Shown piece after piece: positions 47,614 through 61,600 of a stretch of DNA of 64,000 nt. Position 1 is the stretch's first letter. Each line of letters opens with the position of its first letter. Made by a program: the position numbers and the translations under genes. A model generated the notes under the pieces. That model did no database searches and was not told where the DNA came from. It was given only the letters and a program-made list of their open reading frames with translations. Origin of the DNA: Albula goreensis (lineage: Eukaryota > Chordata > Actinopteri > Albuliformes > Albulidae); contig CM040746.1 of assembly GCA_022829145.1 (NCBI GenBank), positions 28,773,832 to 28,837,831 of the forward strand, given 5' to 3'.

Positions 47614-49655
47614 AATGCATACCAGCTGCAGGAGAATCTTTTGATTAACATTCACAATGCAAAATTAATGTAATCATTATGATGGTTTTAGTAATTCTAA
47701 TAATAATGACTTTGGTGATTATGATGATAATAATGATGAAAATAATAAGAAGAATTCTCTACAGTGTGCCAACTTAAAATAGCATACATTTGTTAATTTA
47801 TTATTGTGCTTCTGTTATGGGATGTGCTATAATAGGGAGGAGGGGCCTTTGTGGTGGTTCACTTTGGACCCACCGACTTTTTTATGTGCTATTTTTTCTC
47901 TCATGGTTTCTTAAATGACCCCATTTTACTTTTCCTGTGAAGACAGTTTAAACACCTTAAGGGTTTCATTTTTAATTTATTTTTTTATAAGTGTCATAAA
48001 GCCATATATTACGCCAGGGCAACCCCAGCCCCAACCAGGTTGAATGTGTTGAATTTCAGCTAATCTTACAGACACTTTTAAATGAAACCTTGATAAGATG
48101 CCTTAGATGTAAAGTGCTGCTTATGTTTTCTCTTTTCAACAAAAATGTATCCTGAAAAATGCTGCCGGTATTAACAGAACATCGTCCACGGTGTTAGTAA
48201 AATGTGTACTCTCACAGTCCTCACAGGTTATTTGTGGTGAGCTCTATGAGAGTGATTGGACAGGTCTTTTTTATTCCAGCCACTTTCAGTGCAGGCCTAG
48301 CATCATCCTACCAGCAGTTCCTGCCTAAAGGAATTTAGTGATAAACCATAACATCCTTACAGCATTTCTGCAGTATGACAGCAGCACTAAGAGAATGTTG
48401 TGTTAGGAAAAGCTACACAAACTGCACTGTAATTTTCTCCATTGTCACCTTGACTTTTTAATTTGTCACAGACAAAGGTATGCTTCTCATTATAGTATTT
48501 ATTTTCCTTTTTCATGTTGTGGTTTATTTGAATGTTTAATGTGCAGCTCTGGGGGAGAAATTCCAGTTTAATGCACAGCCTATTAGGGTGTGTCATTGCT
48601 GGAATCAGCCTTAACACATCCCTCTGTGTGGGAAATGAAGAGTGTATACCTTCTGTCTGAACCCTTTTTTCTGAATCATGACATACTCCATTCTAAGGAA
48701 ACATTAAGTAAACAGTAAATGTCAAAACAGCACTGTGACTGAGCAGGTTTTCCTGACCTGAGCAAGACCATAATTGAGCAGAACTTTATGTTATGTGCAG
48801 TAGTACTCATTACAGTAGTTTCTTGGCACCAACACTTGCTCTGAGATTGAACTGAACATCACTCATTTGGGAAGGACTCTTAAGGCCTTCACCCTCCTGT
48901 GGACCCCGCAGCCTGCAGTGTGAACTGTTAAACAAACCAACAGCACCAATCCATTGTTGTATGGTGGAGAAAAGCACTTGCAAAAAAAAAAAAAAGCTAT
49001 TTGTATGGCTGTGTAACTTGCATAACTTTGAGCATGTCATTCGTGCTTCTCTTTGAGTGGCAGATTGGTTGAAAGGAGTACTCTGCTCATGCACTCTCTC
49101 TTACTTTTGCTAAACTTTCAGCTGAGGACGTGGAAGGTCACTGTCCAGTATATGGTACTGGACTGTTGTTAGAGCAGGAAGATTTTCTTTTGTTCTATTT
49201 TTTACACTTGAATGAAGCAGATGGTTCTTTTTATTTAAAGACTCAGAAATGTAACATGAGTATCTATCAGAAGATGAGACAAAGTCTGCTGTGTTGAAAA
49301 CCAGTGCACTGTCCTGTACTGAAAGCAATATGCACATCTTAGTGTACCATTGGATTACTCCAAGAAACCTAAAAAAAGATTAACTCCAATAGCACCAGTG
49401 TACCGTTGTCATTACTGTATGAGCTTATCACCAGTTTTCTCTTCTTCTTTGGTTCATCAAACTTGAGCTGTAATTTGCGGTATTTATCAAGGCCTGGTAC
49501 GTCATGCAATGTCTGCGACTGTTACAATATTCCTGTTTCATTTGCCAATTTATCTAATTTTTTTTTTTTTTTTTTTGAAGTATACTTTTCAAAAGTGGCT
49601 GTGCAAAGTATTAATTATTGGTAAATGTGTACAAAATGGAAAAAAGGATTAATCT

Positions 49656-49661
49656 AATAAA
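49656..49661 (+). terminator. tsc22d4: Possible polyadenylation signal of tsc22d4
   Basis: AATAAA in aatctaataaataac, 2.48 kb past the stop. Confidence 0.4.
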
Positions 49662-49865
49662 TAACTTTTACTAAATTTTCTGTCCTGATTTAAAAGGAAG
49701 AATCATTCTTTTGGTAACCATATTTTTCCTCTTGCAGGCATCATTTTATACATTTAGCAGTTTACTTCGGTTGTACAATTATGTATGTATTCTGTCATCC
49801 AAACAGTCATACAGCAATATATATAGGAACCGTAAATTAAAAGTTATTCTGTGCAACACATATTA

Positions 49866-49932
49866 AGTTATCTTGCCTTGTAAGTCGCTCTGGATAAGAG
49901 CATCTAACAAATGTCCTTAATGTAATGTAATC
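49866..49932 (+). mobile_element. L2/SINE 3' tail remnant
   Basis: TTGTAAGTCGCTCTGGATAA then GAGCATCTAACAAATGTCC and AATGTAATGTAAT is the standard teleost LINE/SINE tail. No head or body is recognisable upstream, so this is a short truncated insertion. Confidence 0.8.
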
Positions 49933-50628
49933 TTGAATATAATATGAACATACATCAATATGGACTATTCCTGAATGTAATGATGATATACATACAAAAT
50001 ACCTAAAGGCTAATCTGGACCCTCAAAATCTTATGTCACTCTGAAACATGGTTGACTCATGGTCATACCACCTCATGACCATACCATCTCAAGCCTTGTG
50101 TAAACGTGATCTAAATTTTCACCACGCAATGTAGAGCCAAGAATCAAATGTAGCTGTTGGTTTCATGTAAGAACTTAGTCGCTGGCTGGATTGTAGATTC
50201 AGCACTCATGTAGTGACTTTAAATGAAAATGTTTTTGTATCAGAGATGAAACGAAAGTTTTCGTTATGTGTGGCAAAGGAGTTGTACTGCGGGCTCTAAA
50301 CGATATGAGAGTAATTACTGTTTTACTAGCACTGCTTGCAGTACTTTTTCTAAGTACTAAATGTCGTGATTGGACTGCTTGCGCCACCCTCCGTTAGAAC
50401 GTATGTATTACATCGAATGATAATTCTGCATAACCGTACCGCACTGTGTTCATTTTTTAGTACGAATTAGTCAGCTGCTCTCCATGTGGGAAAAAAATGT
50501 TTTATAAAGGGAGAGAAACATTAATATCGATAATATCAGAATCAGGCTGAAATTGATCACCCAAAGTTTCAACATAAATATACCGTTTTGTTTCAGAATA
50601 AATATAGGATGCTGTTGTGGACAGTTGG

Positions 50629-50690
50629 ACTACATTTTCCTCTGTATAGCGATAGAGTAATAATAGAAAAACTACAATTCCTGAGATGCA
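50629..50690 (+). promoter_or_regulatory. atp13a3: Paired ZNF143/THAP11-like motifs
   Basis: ACTACATTTTCC at 50629 and ACTACAATTCCTGAGATGCA at 50671 both resemble the ACTACAATTCCCAGAATGC element bound by ZNF143/THAP11 at vertebrate promoters; same strand, 42 bp apart. They lie directly upstream of the presumed first exon of the P5B ATPase gene. Confidence 0.5.
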
Positions 50691-50739
50691 GCTGTACGCA
50701 AAATACCAACACTTCCTTTGCAAGCTGTCATTCAGCATC

Positions 50740-50975
50740 AGCACAGTGGTCCTAGAGAGCGAGGATACCGTAGAAGAGGATCACTCGGGCGACACGGGGA
50801 ATCACAGGGAGAAAGCTAAAAAAAAAATAAGATAAACTGCGGAATAATAGAGACGGATCCTTCTAAATCTAGCGAATATACGCCGAAGATTTCAACGAAC
50901 AACCTTGTTTCCATTGCCAAGACGTCCCGACTAAGAGCTCACGAAAGAGGAGATGATATGTTGACCCAGACCCGG
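50740..50975 (+). other. atp13a3: Probable first (noncoding) exon of atp13a3
   Basis: A CpG-containing block after the paired promoter motifs, ending in a donor ACCCGG|GTAATT at 50975/50976. It contains two late upstream ATGs (50953, 50958) that give only tiny frames. The 5' limit is a guess. Confidence 0.4.
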
Positions 50976-53900
50976 GTAATTATCGATACGTTATCGCTAG
51001 CTTGGAAGATAACTGACGAGATGGGTAATGAGCGTTGTATACAAAAAATAACTGGTTATCTTATTGCAGTGTTGACTTCGTGTGGTTCGATATTACAACG
51101 GGTTTAACTCGTTCATTTGGCTGAATGGTTGTATTTTGTCAGCTGTGTCAACATGATTTGAAATCAATCATGTGGACCACAGTGATGGCGTGCATGTGTA
51201 CAGTAGTTACGCTTTATCTTTCAAAATAAATGTCCATGTGAAATAATTGTACCTGCACTAACTGGTTTTGTATGTAAAATGAAGGTGTATTTTTTGTATA
51301 TGCTATAGTTACGTTGCTAGCTAGCAGCTACCTGCCTCGCCTGAGTTAAGTGAGCTGAATTTCAAGACACCGCAAGGTTAAGATAATCCATGGCAAGAGG
51401 TTAGCTTTATATCGTGAATAATTTGAGAACGTATGATCATTTTAAAGCAATGGTTGTACAGAAATGGTTATATTCGAACATATTCATCAGACATGCGTTA
51501 TGTGTAGCTACCCTGAGGGAATCACAAGCTGCCTTAACGTTATATTATAGTCATTTCGTCAACCAATCGGTATCTGATTTTGTCGGCTACCAGTAATAAC
51601 CACAAGCGTTGTCAAACTTTCATTTAATATGTATGATCAGACCTTTGAGCATTATAAAACATCCCCATTATGTGCAACAGTACACTAGGAGGCTCATTTA
51701 ACGCGTGTTAAGGTCCTTAAGACACAAGTCACTTAACCTTACAACTCATAGGCATGTACCCAGAGAGAACTGATGGACGGCTGTGTGTGAATATTTGTAT
51801 TGTGAGAGCACAGGACAGTTGTTCTGTATATCTGTGGGGACTGGCCGATGCTGCTGAGACATCTACCTTCGCAGAGTGCTGATACAGCATCCGACAGCAG
51901 TCTCTCTCTGTCTCTCTCTCCTCTGATCTTAATGCCTGTGTAACCACATTGCCTGTTAGACAATCGCAGCTGTTCCTGCTTTGGTTCAGTTCTCCAAAAT
52001 CCCATCTGGATTTCCATCTCCTGAAGATAATCAATTACAGTGCTGTTTGCTTGCTCCTGTCTGTGACCTAATCTATGTTGTGCCCCACCAGTCAGACAGA
52101 CATTGTTTCAGTGTCCGCATTTTGGCAGCTATTTTTGTATTTCCCAGCACATGCCTCTGTCACACATTATTTTGAACACATTTATTATATTTGCAAGTAT
52201 ACTTAAATGTCAAATAAACTAATTATATTTTGTATTTGACTGACAGAAAATATAAGAATATTGTATGATTAGTATTAGATATTTTCATAGTCTTGATCCA
52301 AATATGTTGTAGTGCTATGTCTTCAGACATTGTGGAGTCTGTCTTCCATGTAAAGTTATCTGCCAATATTGTATCAATGAAATACTATTTAAATACCAGA
52401 TGAGTTGACTATGTTGATAATGAATAAGATATGTTATACAGAGTTCTACAGTATTGTTGTGTAACTGTGGTGATGTAATTGCTTTTCATGAATGACACCA
52501 CCACATGGTTCCCTGATGATAGCTGGGTGCAGACGCACCTCTGGTGGTAATTATTTTACTTGTAGCCAGAAATCCTTTCGCTGTAAGCTTGTGCATCCAA
52601 AAGTTATTTGTGGTAACAAGTGATACCACAGAAATGTTATGACAACATTATTTGTCAGTCTAGTAATTTGTTGGTGAGATAGTGTTGCTATAACAACCTA
52701 TCAAGAACAGTCGTTAGTTGGGTTACTGTGGTTACCCTGACCCAGTTGGTTAGCTTGGGAGGAATGTGAGTGTTAGTGTTAAGAGGATCATCGTCAGCAG
52801 CTCTCTTGGCTATGACCTCCATTGTACTGAAGAGAACAACAGGGGGATGAAGGGGGTGGAGTGGTTGGTCCCATCGCCCCTGCATTATCAAACATTACAT
52901 CATATCTAATACCCATTATGACAGCTATGGAGCTGAGAACTTTAGGCTGATCCATAGGGACATGAAGTATACACCAGTAACCTGTACTGTTACTGAGCTT
53001 ACTCACTAAGCTGAAAAATAAGATAAGATCAGATATGTCACTGAAACTGAAAATATTGAGTAATGAGCCTTAATGCTAGTCACATACACAGATGCTGGTC
53101 ACTGACTCTATAGTTTGGTTCACTGATGTTGACACAGTGAGTCTGTACACTCCACTTTCAATATCATCATAAATCTATGCATTGCATATATATTAACTGT
53201 TTGTAAGACACTGACAGTCTCATTTATAGAGAGAAGAGCTGTTTTTTGGTGACACTGTCACTAAATATTGTGTTTGTTTCCTCCTAGTCTTACCATTTAG
53301 ACTGCCAGATCTCAAGACATTTCAAGTCACTCCCACCTTACCAACTGGGAAAAACAATTATTTTGACTGAATTCTCTTACCTGGAATGTGACAGTTTAGA
53401 CATTGGTCAAGCCTCCTTGCTATTCGTCCCAACAGCAATACTGTGTATTATAATTTATCACTGGTTTTAATTGTCAGCTTTTCTTTAGACCGGTCTGTAC
53501 TGAGTTACTGTAATTAGACAGTGCATATTACTGCCCTCCCAAAGGTAGAGGCATTTATTGCTGCTTTCGCCAGGTTTAAAGCAGAGATTATATGCAGTAT
53601 ATCTATAAACAGTAAATGGTACAAGCTAAAATAACTATTTAGTTCATTTTACATTCCATTCTATTGGATGGTGAAAATTTGAAAGTGAGATTGTGGAATA
53701 TTTTGGAATACTGACACATGAATACCTTTGGTTCAGTGGAAGAGAATGAGGTTATTGGGAATGTGATAACATAGCCAGTTTAATAATTACCTTCTGAAAT
53801 CCCAGTAGATTATTTACTGCAGATATAATTCAGCAGCTGTGAGGCTTTGCCTCCCAAAAGCATAGTTTAACATTGTCACTCCATGCAAACTGTGCTGAGT

Positions 53901-55640
53901 GCACCAGCAAAGGGAGAACAGCTGGACTCAGCATTATACTGAAACAACTGATTCTGCTGCTGCTGACAAGCCAGCACTCACACACACAAACAAATAAACC
54001 AGCACATCCATTGCCACATATCAGCACTAAGAATCAGACTGACACACAAACAAATAAACCAGCACATCCACTGCTAGATGTTATCACTAACATTAAGATA
54101 CAAACAAGCATCAGAAACAACATTCAACAGATATAAATTCTGACATGTTAACTTTAAAACAACCCATCAGTTTCAAACAACCGCAACAAAAATCCAGACC
54201 TTCACACTTTTGCAACCATTGACACTTGGACTACTTGATTGATACTGTGTTACATTATATAATGCAGTGAACACTCTTATCCAGAGCAACATAGAGAGTG
54301 GGAGAGCATAAGTGCATGTGAATGTGACACAAAATGGCACATTGATTTTGTACTCCACTTTACTCATAATATTTTGTGTTGGCTAAATGTGGAGTTCACT
54401 GTTACTCTAATCTTTATGTGAATGTGCAGTGAATATGCTTTGGCTGTGGCATGGTAGAGGAGGTTGTGGCCTGTTCTCACTCTCTTTCTTGTCCTCTCAT
54501 TTAAATTTTCAACTCAATTCAGTGCTGCTTAATTAGCAGCAGGACAACCGCAGTAGAGGTGCCCCAGCATACATAAAGTTTGTTTGTGTTTCTCCAGCTG
54601 CTCCTCAGACTGCCCCAGTGTAGCAGGGTGTGGAGTGTGGACCGCGGCCCGTTCAGCTGACACTGTAACACACACCGTGGTGAGCACCTCTCTCCCACTC
54701 CCTCTCTCTGTCCTCTGTCCCCTGTCTTTGGATTTCTCTGTCTCTGTGCTTCTGTTTACCTGTCTCCCTCATTACCTCACCATGAATCCACATATTGCTC
54801 CCTTCTCTATATTCTTTCCTCTTCTCTATAACTCTCTCTTCTTTTACTTCTTTTCTTGTGCTGGCTGTCTTAAAGTTTACAATTTATCCATCTTATTTCT
54901 CACCTTGTATAGTCAGTAAAACCACATTGCTACTCTATCGGCAGTTTGAAACATACAATATGGATGCATCCAGGGATTAGCTTAGTCACAGTGTGTATGG
55001 AGACAATAGCACAATAGCAGACTGACAACAGGGAAAATGACATCCCAGTGTAGAAAAGAAAGTGACAAGTAACATTCTGCAACAGCAGACACACTGCAAT
55101 CATTTCCTTTTCAAGGCAATCATTCACTCTAATGTCTTGTCAGCTTGTACTTACATGCTGTTACAATATATTACTCAACCATTTGAAAGCTTGAAGCAAG
55201 ATCTACCTTACTCATTTACAGCTTATTATGCTTGGCATAGCCTTTGTATAATTGGACAGAGTTGTTTCTTGCTATGATCAGAGATATTTGGGGTCAGGCT
55301 TTCTCTCCTTAAAATGTCAGGATCTGAATGTGGTGTAGTCAATGGCAGGAGAAACCCACAGTATATTATTAAGTGACTAAAGGATTACATAGAGCTCGAG
55401 AATGCTTCCTAAAGAAAATGAGGACAGTCATTAAATTACTCAGAGTTACCTGACTCACAGGGTCCACTGAAACCACACAGTACAGCCATTAGATTGACCC
55501 CGGATTAACAACGTGTTCAAGTTAACGGCTCTCAAATTACATACTAGAATGAAGCAAATGGTGTGTGCCTCTCGCTTGAAACCCTTTCCCCATCTCTTTC
55601 ATCCTCTCTTCCACTTCCCTTCTCTCTCTGTCTACAACAG
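50976..55640 (+). other. atp13a3: Long 5' intron of atp13a3
   Basis: No coding exon supported. Contains a possible 82-bp noncoding exon at 54598-54679 (acceptor tgtttctccag, donor ACCGTG|GTGAGC), a 60-bp tandem duplication near 54.0 kb and a faint minus-strand L2/SINE tail near 54.26-54.29 kb (plus-strand AACACTCTTATCCAGAGCAA). Confidence 0.5.
53982..54101. repeat. 60-bp tandem duplication
   Basis: The 27-base stretch starting ACACACAAACAAATAAACC and ending AGCACATCC recurs exactly 60 bases later, and the rest of the unit (TCAGCACTAA versus TTATCACTAA) is partly conserved; two copies. Confidence 0.85.
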
Positions 55641-55683
55641 GGCTGTGGAGCTGGAGTAGGAGGGAGGTACACCGGAAGGAGAG

Positions 55684-58600
55684 ATGGAGAGAACGGAGAA
55701 GGAAAGGTGGAGGGAGGCGGAGAGATCGAGTGCCCAGTGGATCAACCGTGGGGAGGAGGAAGAGATGGTGAGGGTTGAGCTCTGGTCACCTACCTCCCCC
55801 ACTCACCGCTCAGCAGTCAGACACCCAGTCTTTCATCCATCCATTCAGTGTTTCACTGACTGTTCATTTTGCTCCTTCATTCCTTAATCCAGTCCTTTGT
55901 GCTTTCCAAGATCCCTGTTAATCTCAGCCCTAATACAGCCTAATTCTTTTCACACTCTTCTCTCCCCCTTTTTAGGGCTTTACCTTAATTTGTCATTCCA
56001 GACATTTCATGAGCGTGACTTGCCATATTATGTATGCGCTAATGTGCTTATTTAGTAGACAGTGTGAATGCAGGAATGTTAATTCAGAATAACCCTTTGA
56101 AAGTAGGGCCAACTATGAGAATACAGTCCGGCACTCTGGTCAGCCGAGTCTGCCTTTTTCAGTGGCCAAGAAACCCTTGATTGTGTCAGTACACTGTAAA
56201 TGTGTTTTTTTATTCTTCTTTATTCTTTTATTCTTTTTTATTTTTCTTTTTTGTGCTACTGAGTGCATATATCTTATGAGACTATAATTTAGCCCTTATT
56301 TCTGTCTGAGTACCTGTCTGAATCTGAGTTCAGTTTTAACTCTGAGCTATAAATTCATATGGATCTGTGCTTGAAGGGGCAGCTGGGAATTGGGCAGTTG
56401 CAGTGTTGTCTTGAAATGGGCCATATCTTTCTGCCAGAGAGGCCAGTTTGCATTTTCTGCATGTAATAAAATGTCCTGTGTACTTATTCCTTTACTCACA
56501 TTTTTCTGAAATTATTTTTATTTCCAAACAAGTAGTGTAATATGAACAATAGTTTACTGTTTGGTACCCTGTTGAGAATTGGCCTTTACTGATATCCATG
56601 TATTTGGAGTATCCCACTTTTTGTCTTCTATTTCTGTCTCACTCTGTTGTTCTTTTCATATATAACCTCTACTCAAGCCCACCTCTCTTGCTTCCATTGT
56701 AATGTTTGCAATGACTTAAATACAGTGATGCCACTTAAAGGGCCGAACTAAGCGCCTGCTTAGGGCCCCCTTGGCCACCAGAGGGCCCCCAAGAGCACTT
56801 TAAATGTCCCATAAGGCAGTGGGGGGGCCCCCAAATCAAATTCTGCTTAGGGCCCCATAAGGTCTTGGGCCAGTCCTGTCCACTTACTGGATTGATGGAT
56901 GACCACATACAGTGCTCATGAAATAACAGAACATTAAATGGACATGCAGGTGCATTGAACCAGTGACTGGCATACACAGCATCATGCTCTCTTTCAGTGG
57001 GTCAGTAATGAAGTTACTGATGCCTTTTACTTCCCCCCCTTATTTCTCTGTCTCTCTGTAGGAGGTGTGTGGATTTGTGCCCTGTGTGTGGCGGGTGTGT
57101 GTGCTGGCTCTGGGGTGTGTGCTGTCAGGGGGTCTGCTGGCCCTTCTGCTGCTCTGGGTCCCCCAGTGGAGCATCCGCTGGGCATGTGTGCCTGCGCCCC
57201 TCCACCTGGCATCTGTCCTGCTGCTGCGCACCAGTGTGAGTCACTCTGTGGGGTGTGGGCCTGGGGCAGCGGGCGCTGGTGTGCGCATGCACATGTGTGG
57301 ATGCATGGTGACTCATTGGAGAGCAGGGCTCAATGTGAGCATGCTCTGTTCCTGTCATTTGTGTGGGCCAGTGTGCATGGGTTTGCATGTGGCAGGGGGA
57401 GGTACGACACAGCTTGCCCTGTCTGTATTCGGGTTTCAGTTCTCCTGGAACAGAAAGATGATAAGTGTTCTATTCAAGTGCAAATAGATCTTTGAGATAC
57501 TTGCGTCTTGTTTAATCTCTCCTAAAAGTTTATTTGGCTTAGCTGTTAACTTCTTACTTTACAAAAAGAGGCTGCTTATAAAAAATTAACTGAGATAGAA
57601 ATATGTCATGTTATCTCTTTGAAGGTGGTTTTCCTCTAAACAAATTTCCTAAATCAGCCTTTTAAGAGGGCACACAATAGTTACAGGGTGAGGTCATTAA
57701 CTCTCTGACTTGGCTATGAATAGTATTTAACAAAATAATTTTTTTGCATGTGTTTATGTCACCAGATGAGTGACTGAAAATACCTGTATTTCATGACCCC
57801 TCATAATGTATCAGTAACGTAACCAGCCACTCCATAGATGAGTGTGTCAGTAGTTCAGTAGACCTATCAAAGAAGCGTATCACATTGTACCGGGTGGGTG
57901 GGAAAATTCTTTTTGTTTTTTAAAAAAAACATAATTTATTTTATATTTTCTTAATGCCAACTTAATTTAGCCTATCACAATCATTTTTTTGAAACTGGTT
58001 TTGGTGAAATCACTACTGGTCATTACACCCCATATGACTTTCACTTGTCAGACTTTGATTCTACCACTCAGAGTTTATGTCTGTGACTTTCTTGGAAAGA
58101 CAGGATTCATAGAAATGACATAACTGCCATTAACACAGATCCTGCATGAGTTTAATGAAGCATCTGTCTCTCAGGATGAGTTTGGCCAGTATTTCCGGGT
58201 GTGGGTCCATACCCTGCAAGCTCCAGGGATGGACCCCCTTGGGCCAGCTGTGGCAGCAGAGGGCAGAGAGGTGGGACAGGAGAGCTGCACCAAGGGAATG
58301 CTGGACCACAAAAACTCTCAGCAGGTACTCAATTACATCAAACACTGCACTATAACATGATCACACATAAATACATACATATGCAATCACAGGGGAACCC
58401 TTTAATAAACACCATCGCATGATATACTTGATATACTGAAACACTGTCACGTGAGGACCACAAACTGGTATTTCGCTCCCAACTGTTCCATTTCCCTTTT
58501 TTTAAACATCCTTTCTGTCAACGGCCATCCAAACTGTCTGATCTTTCCACTGCGATGGCTTTCTCTTTGTCTCTCACAGGTGCGGTATTTCTGCCTGCAG

Positions 58601-61600
58601 TCAGTGATGTATGTGTGGAGCACTGGATCTCAGGGCTTCACCCGTCTCACTGCCCTGGACTGTGGTGTCCCACTGAAAGACTTCTACTGTCAGCATAGTG
58701 CAGGGCTTCCACTCAGTGCACAGCAATATAGGTGTGTGTGTGTGTTTGTTTTGTGGTTATATGACCCTGCACATCTGATTGTCGTCTGTCCAAACACATA
58801 CTCACAAGGGTATGACATTCTCACAAAGGGTCACATATAACCCACAAGTATAATACCTGAGTGTCCTTAAGAGAGTGAGATTATCTGACCTTTACATGTA
58901 CTAAAGAGAATCAAATTAATAAAACATACCAAAACATAATGGGCATAAAATTTGGTCTGTTCACATATCAGCATTGACTCTGCATTGGCCTTCTTAGACA
59001 CGTGTTTCTATTTCTTTTCAGATGTCTTTTTCAAGTTTTCGATCATGAGAGATACTACTAGCATAACAAAAAACAGTTATCAACAAACTTTGTAGATTGT
59101 TAACTCCTTAGCTTCATCTGTAATATATTTATCAATTGTAAAAATTAATTTAGTACAAGTGGTGATAATAATTCCTCCCTGTGTGTGAATGCAGCATAAG
59201 TGTGTCTTCAGCTGGCCCAGACTACCTCGTGAAAGTACTGTCAGTGGGTTCCTCCCCCAGCTGAATTAGTTGTTTTATTATGTACACAAATGTATTAATA
59301 TTTTGAGATGGTGCTTCTGTGCAGTCAATCCATTACTCTCCCTCACTCAGGAGGCTGTTCTATGGAATCAATCAGATTGAAGTGAAAGTGCCTTCTATTC
59401 CCAAGTTACTCATCAAGGAGGTAAAGTTTGCATCATTTTATCAGCTGTCCCTTGACCTGGTTCTGTATGTTCAGCTTTGCATATGATCCATGACTCAGTG
59501 TTTGGAGCTAGCACAGTAATCATACATTACAGCAAACCAATGGTACTTTTAGGATAAAGATTAGCCAAACCAGTCTCAGGAGCTGAGTCTCAAAGCAAAG
59601 CAGAGGCTGGCTCAGATGGCATGAGCACTTTTCTCTACTTTATGCTTCATGTTTTGTATGCAGTTCACTAATATGTTTCCATTTTTCAAAATGTGTTATC
59701 AATAAACAGACAGCCTAAAACTGCAAAATCCCCCGTGATTCACCTTGAAACTCTGTTTGTCATGTGATAAAATGAAACATTTATGCATCAAAGGAATTAA
59801 TCATTTATAAATTTTACGGTTTTCATAGACCGTAGCTTTTTCTGCTCTTATTGTTGGCCATAAATTTACCAAAAAAGTTAGAAACATGTAGAAAACTATA
59901 ATACTATAATAACACTTTTATGATATGTGTGCTGACACATTGCAATAGATTTTTGATTTAGATTGTAAGTCATAGATATATGAAAATATTTTCATTTCCT
60001 GATAGCAGTTAAGAGTAGTTTTGTATCATATCTGGTAGAATGCATTACTAGAAGTTTTGTTGGTAATATATCACTAGAAACATTTCTTTCAGAGGTGCTG
60101 CTTTTCAGAGAATGTATTCTCACCTACCGTGTCAGTTGGCACCAGAATACAGCTTGTCAGTGATAGCTTGGAACAGCTGCTAGGCTGTCCTGTATTAGAA
60201 TAAAGGTCATTCATTAACTTGGGCCAGCAGTGGGACCTTTTACCCTGAAAAAAGTGTCTACCAAGCAAATAAATTACTTCATTAAAAATGTACTGCAGGT
60301 GCATCAAAGTACACCACACTGCAAGGAGTACTCTGTTGAAAGTGTAATACAGAAGGTTGTGCCTTCATTTCTTTCAAATGGATGCATAAACTCTGGTTAT
60401 GGTCTTTACCTTTCCATGCAGATTAACTGTCAAGATGATTTAATTGATCCTCATACCTGTAGAAGATCTAGTGAATCTAGTGAGTTGACATATTTAGTTT
60501 CGTGAACTAAAATTAAGCTTGATTGATCAATTAAAGAATAGTAACCATATAGATTCCTCTTGTCTGTTGCAGTGATGTGCTTGTTTTCCCCTTACTTATT
60601 TCACTGTTGAAAGCCAGGGTTATCTAGCACAACATTAAGTTATCATGAAGCACAACACAGTCAGTCAGCAAAACTGTCACAAGCATTCATCACACAATAT
60701 ACTTTATGATCTAAAACTAATACAAGTCATAACACATCTAATTATAAATTGAAACTGTTGAGTTTCCAAAACTTGAAAATTGAAAAGTACTTGATAGTGA
60801 ACTTCTGTCTGTCTGCTTCTCTTCTCTTTTTCTCTGACAGGTGCTCAACCCTTTCTATATCTTCCAAGTCTTCAGTGTTATTCTCTGGTCTCTGGACGAT
60901 TACTATTACTACGCCTCAGCTATCTTAATGATGTCACTGCTATCTGTCTGTACCTCACTGTATACTGTCCGTAAGGTTAGTCTGTCTGTCTGTCTGTACC
61001 TCACTGTTTTCTGTATAGAGTGTCTGGTTGTATCATCCATAAGGTTATGTACATCATTCTCTAGCTTTGCCTCTGTGTTTTTGACATATGTGACACCAGG
61101 GTTTGTGTGTATGAGCTGGTGTTCAGTTCTGTCAGCATCATTGTGATAGTAATTAGTCAGACATACAGTTTATGTTTTGTTTTGTGTCTGTGACTGTTAG
61201 TACAGATTTGTTCTTGAATTTCATATCTTAAGACTTGATGTACACCATGGTGATGTCTGAGATAAGAAATCTCATTTGTTTGGATAAATTAGGATTTCAG
61301 CATCATTCAGGATTCATATACTCCATCTACAGAAACTATCACCATAAGACTAACAAAAATGACCCTTGAAATGTTTTCTTTTGAATTTTGAATTTAACTA
61401 TTCAATAATTTGCTCATTATTGAATAGTTAACAAAGATAGATGGAATTACTTCTAAATAAGTCTGGTCAAACTCTGCTGGGTAATTCTGTTTTTTGCATG
61501 ATATTATACAACATAGGACTTTCCTTTATCATATTTGACACTTGTATCACCTACTTTATTTTTTATCAAACATTAGACTGCCCAGTCATATTTGTAAGAG

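Larger units (their letters stand above)
47176..49690 (+). other. tsc22d4: Probable 3'UTR of tsc22d4
   Basis: No coding frame of interest after the stop. Contains a CA microsatellite, a 13-A run near 48.98 kb and a T run near 49.56 kb. The right limit is set by an AATAAA at 49656; earlier ends are possible. Confidence 0.45.

Noticed and set aside
57067-57495. A 142-codon frame overlapping the second coding exon of atp13a3
   Set aside because: Out of frame with the P5B protein; the +0 frame gives the conserved hydrophobic hairpin and splices correctly.
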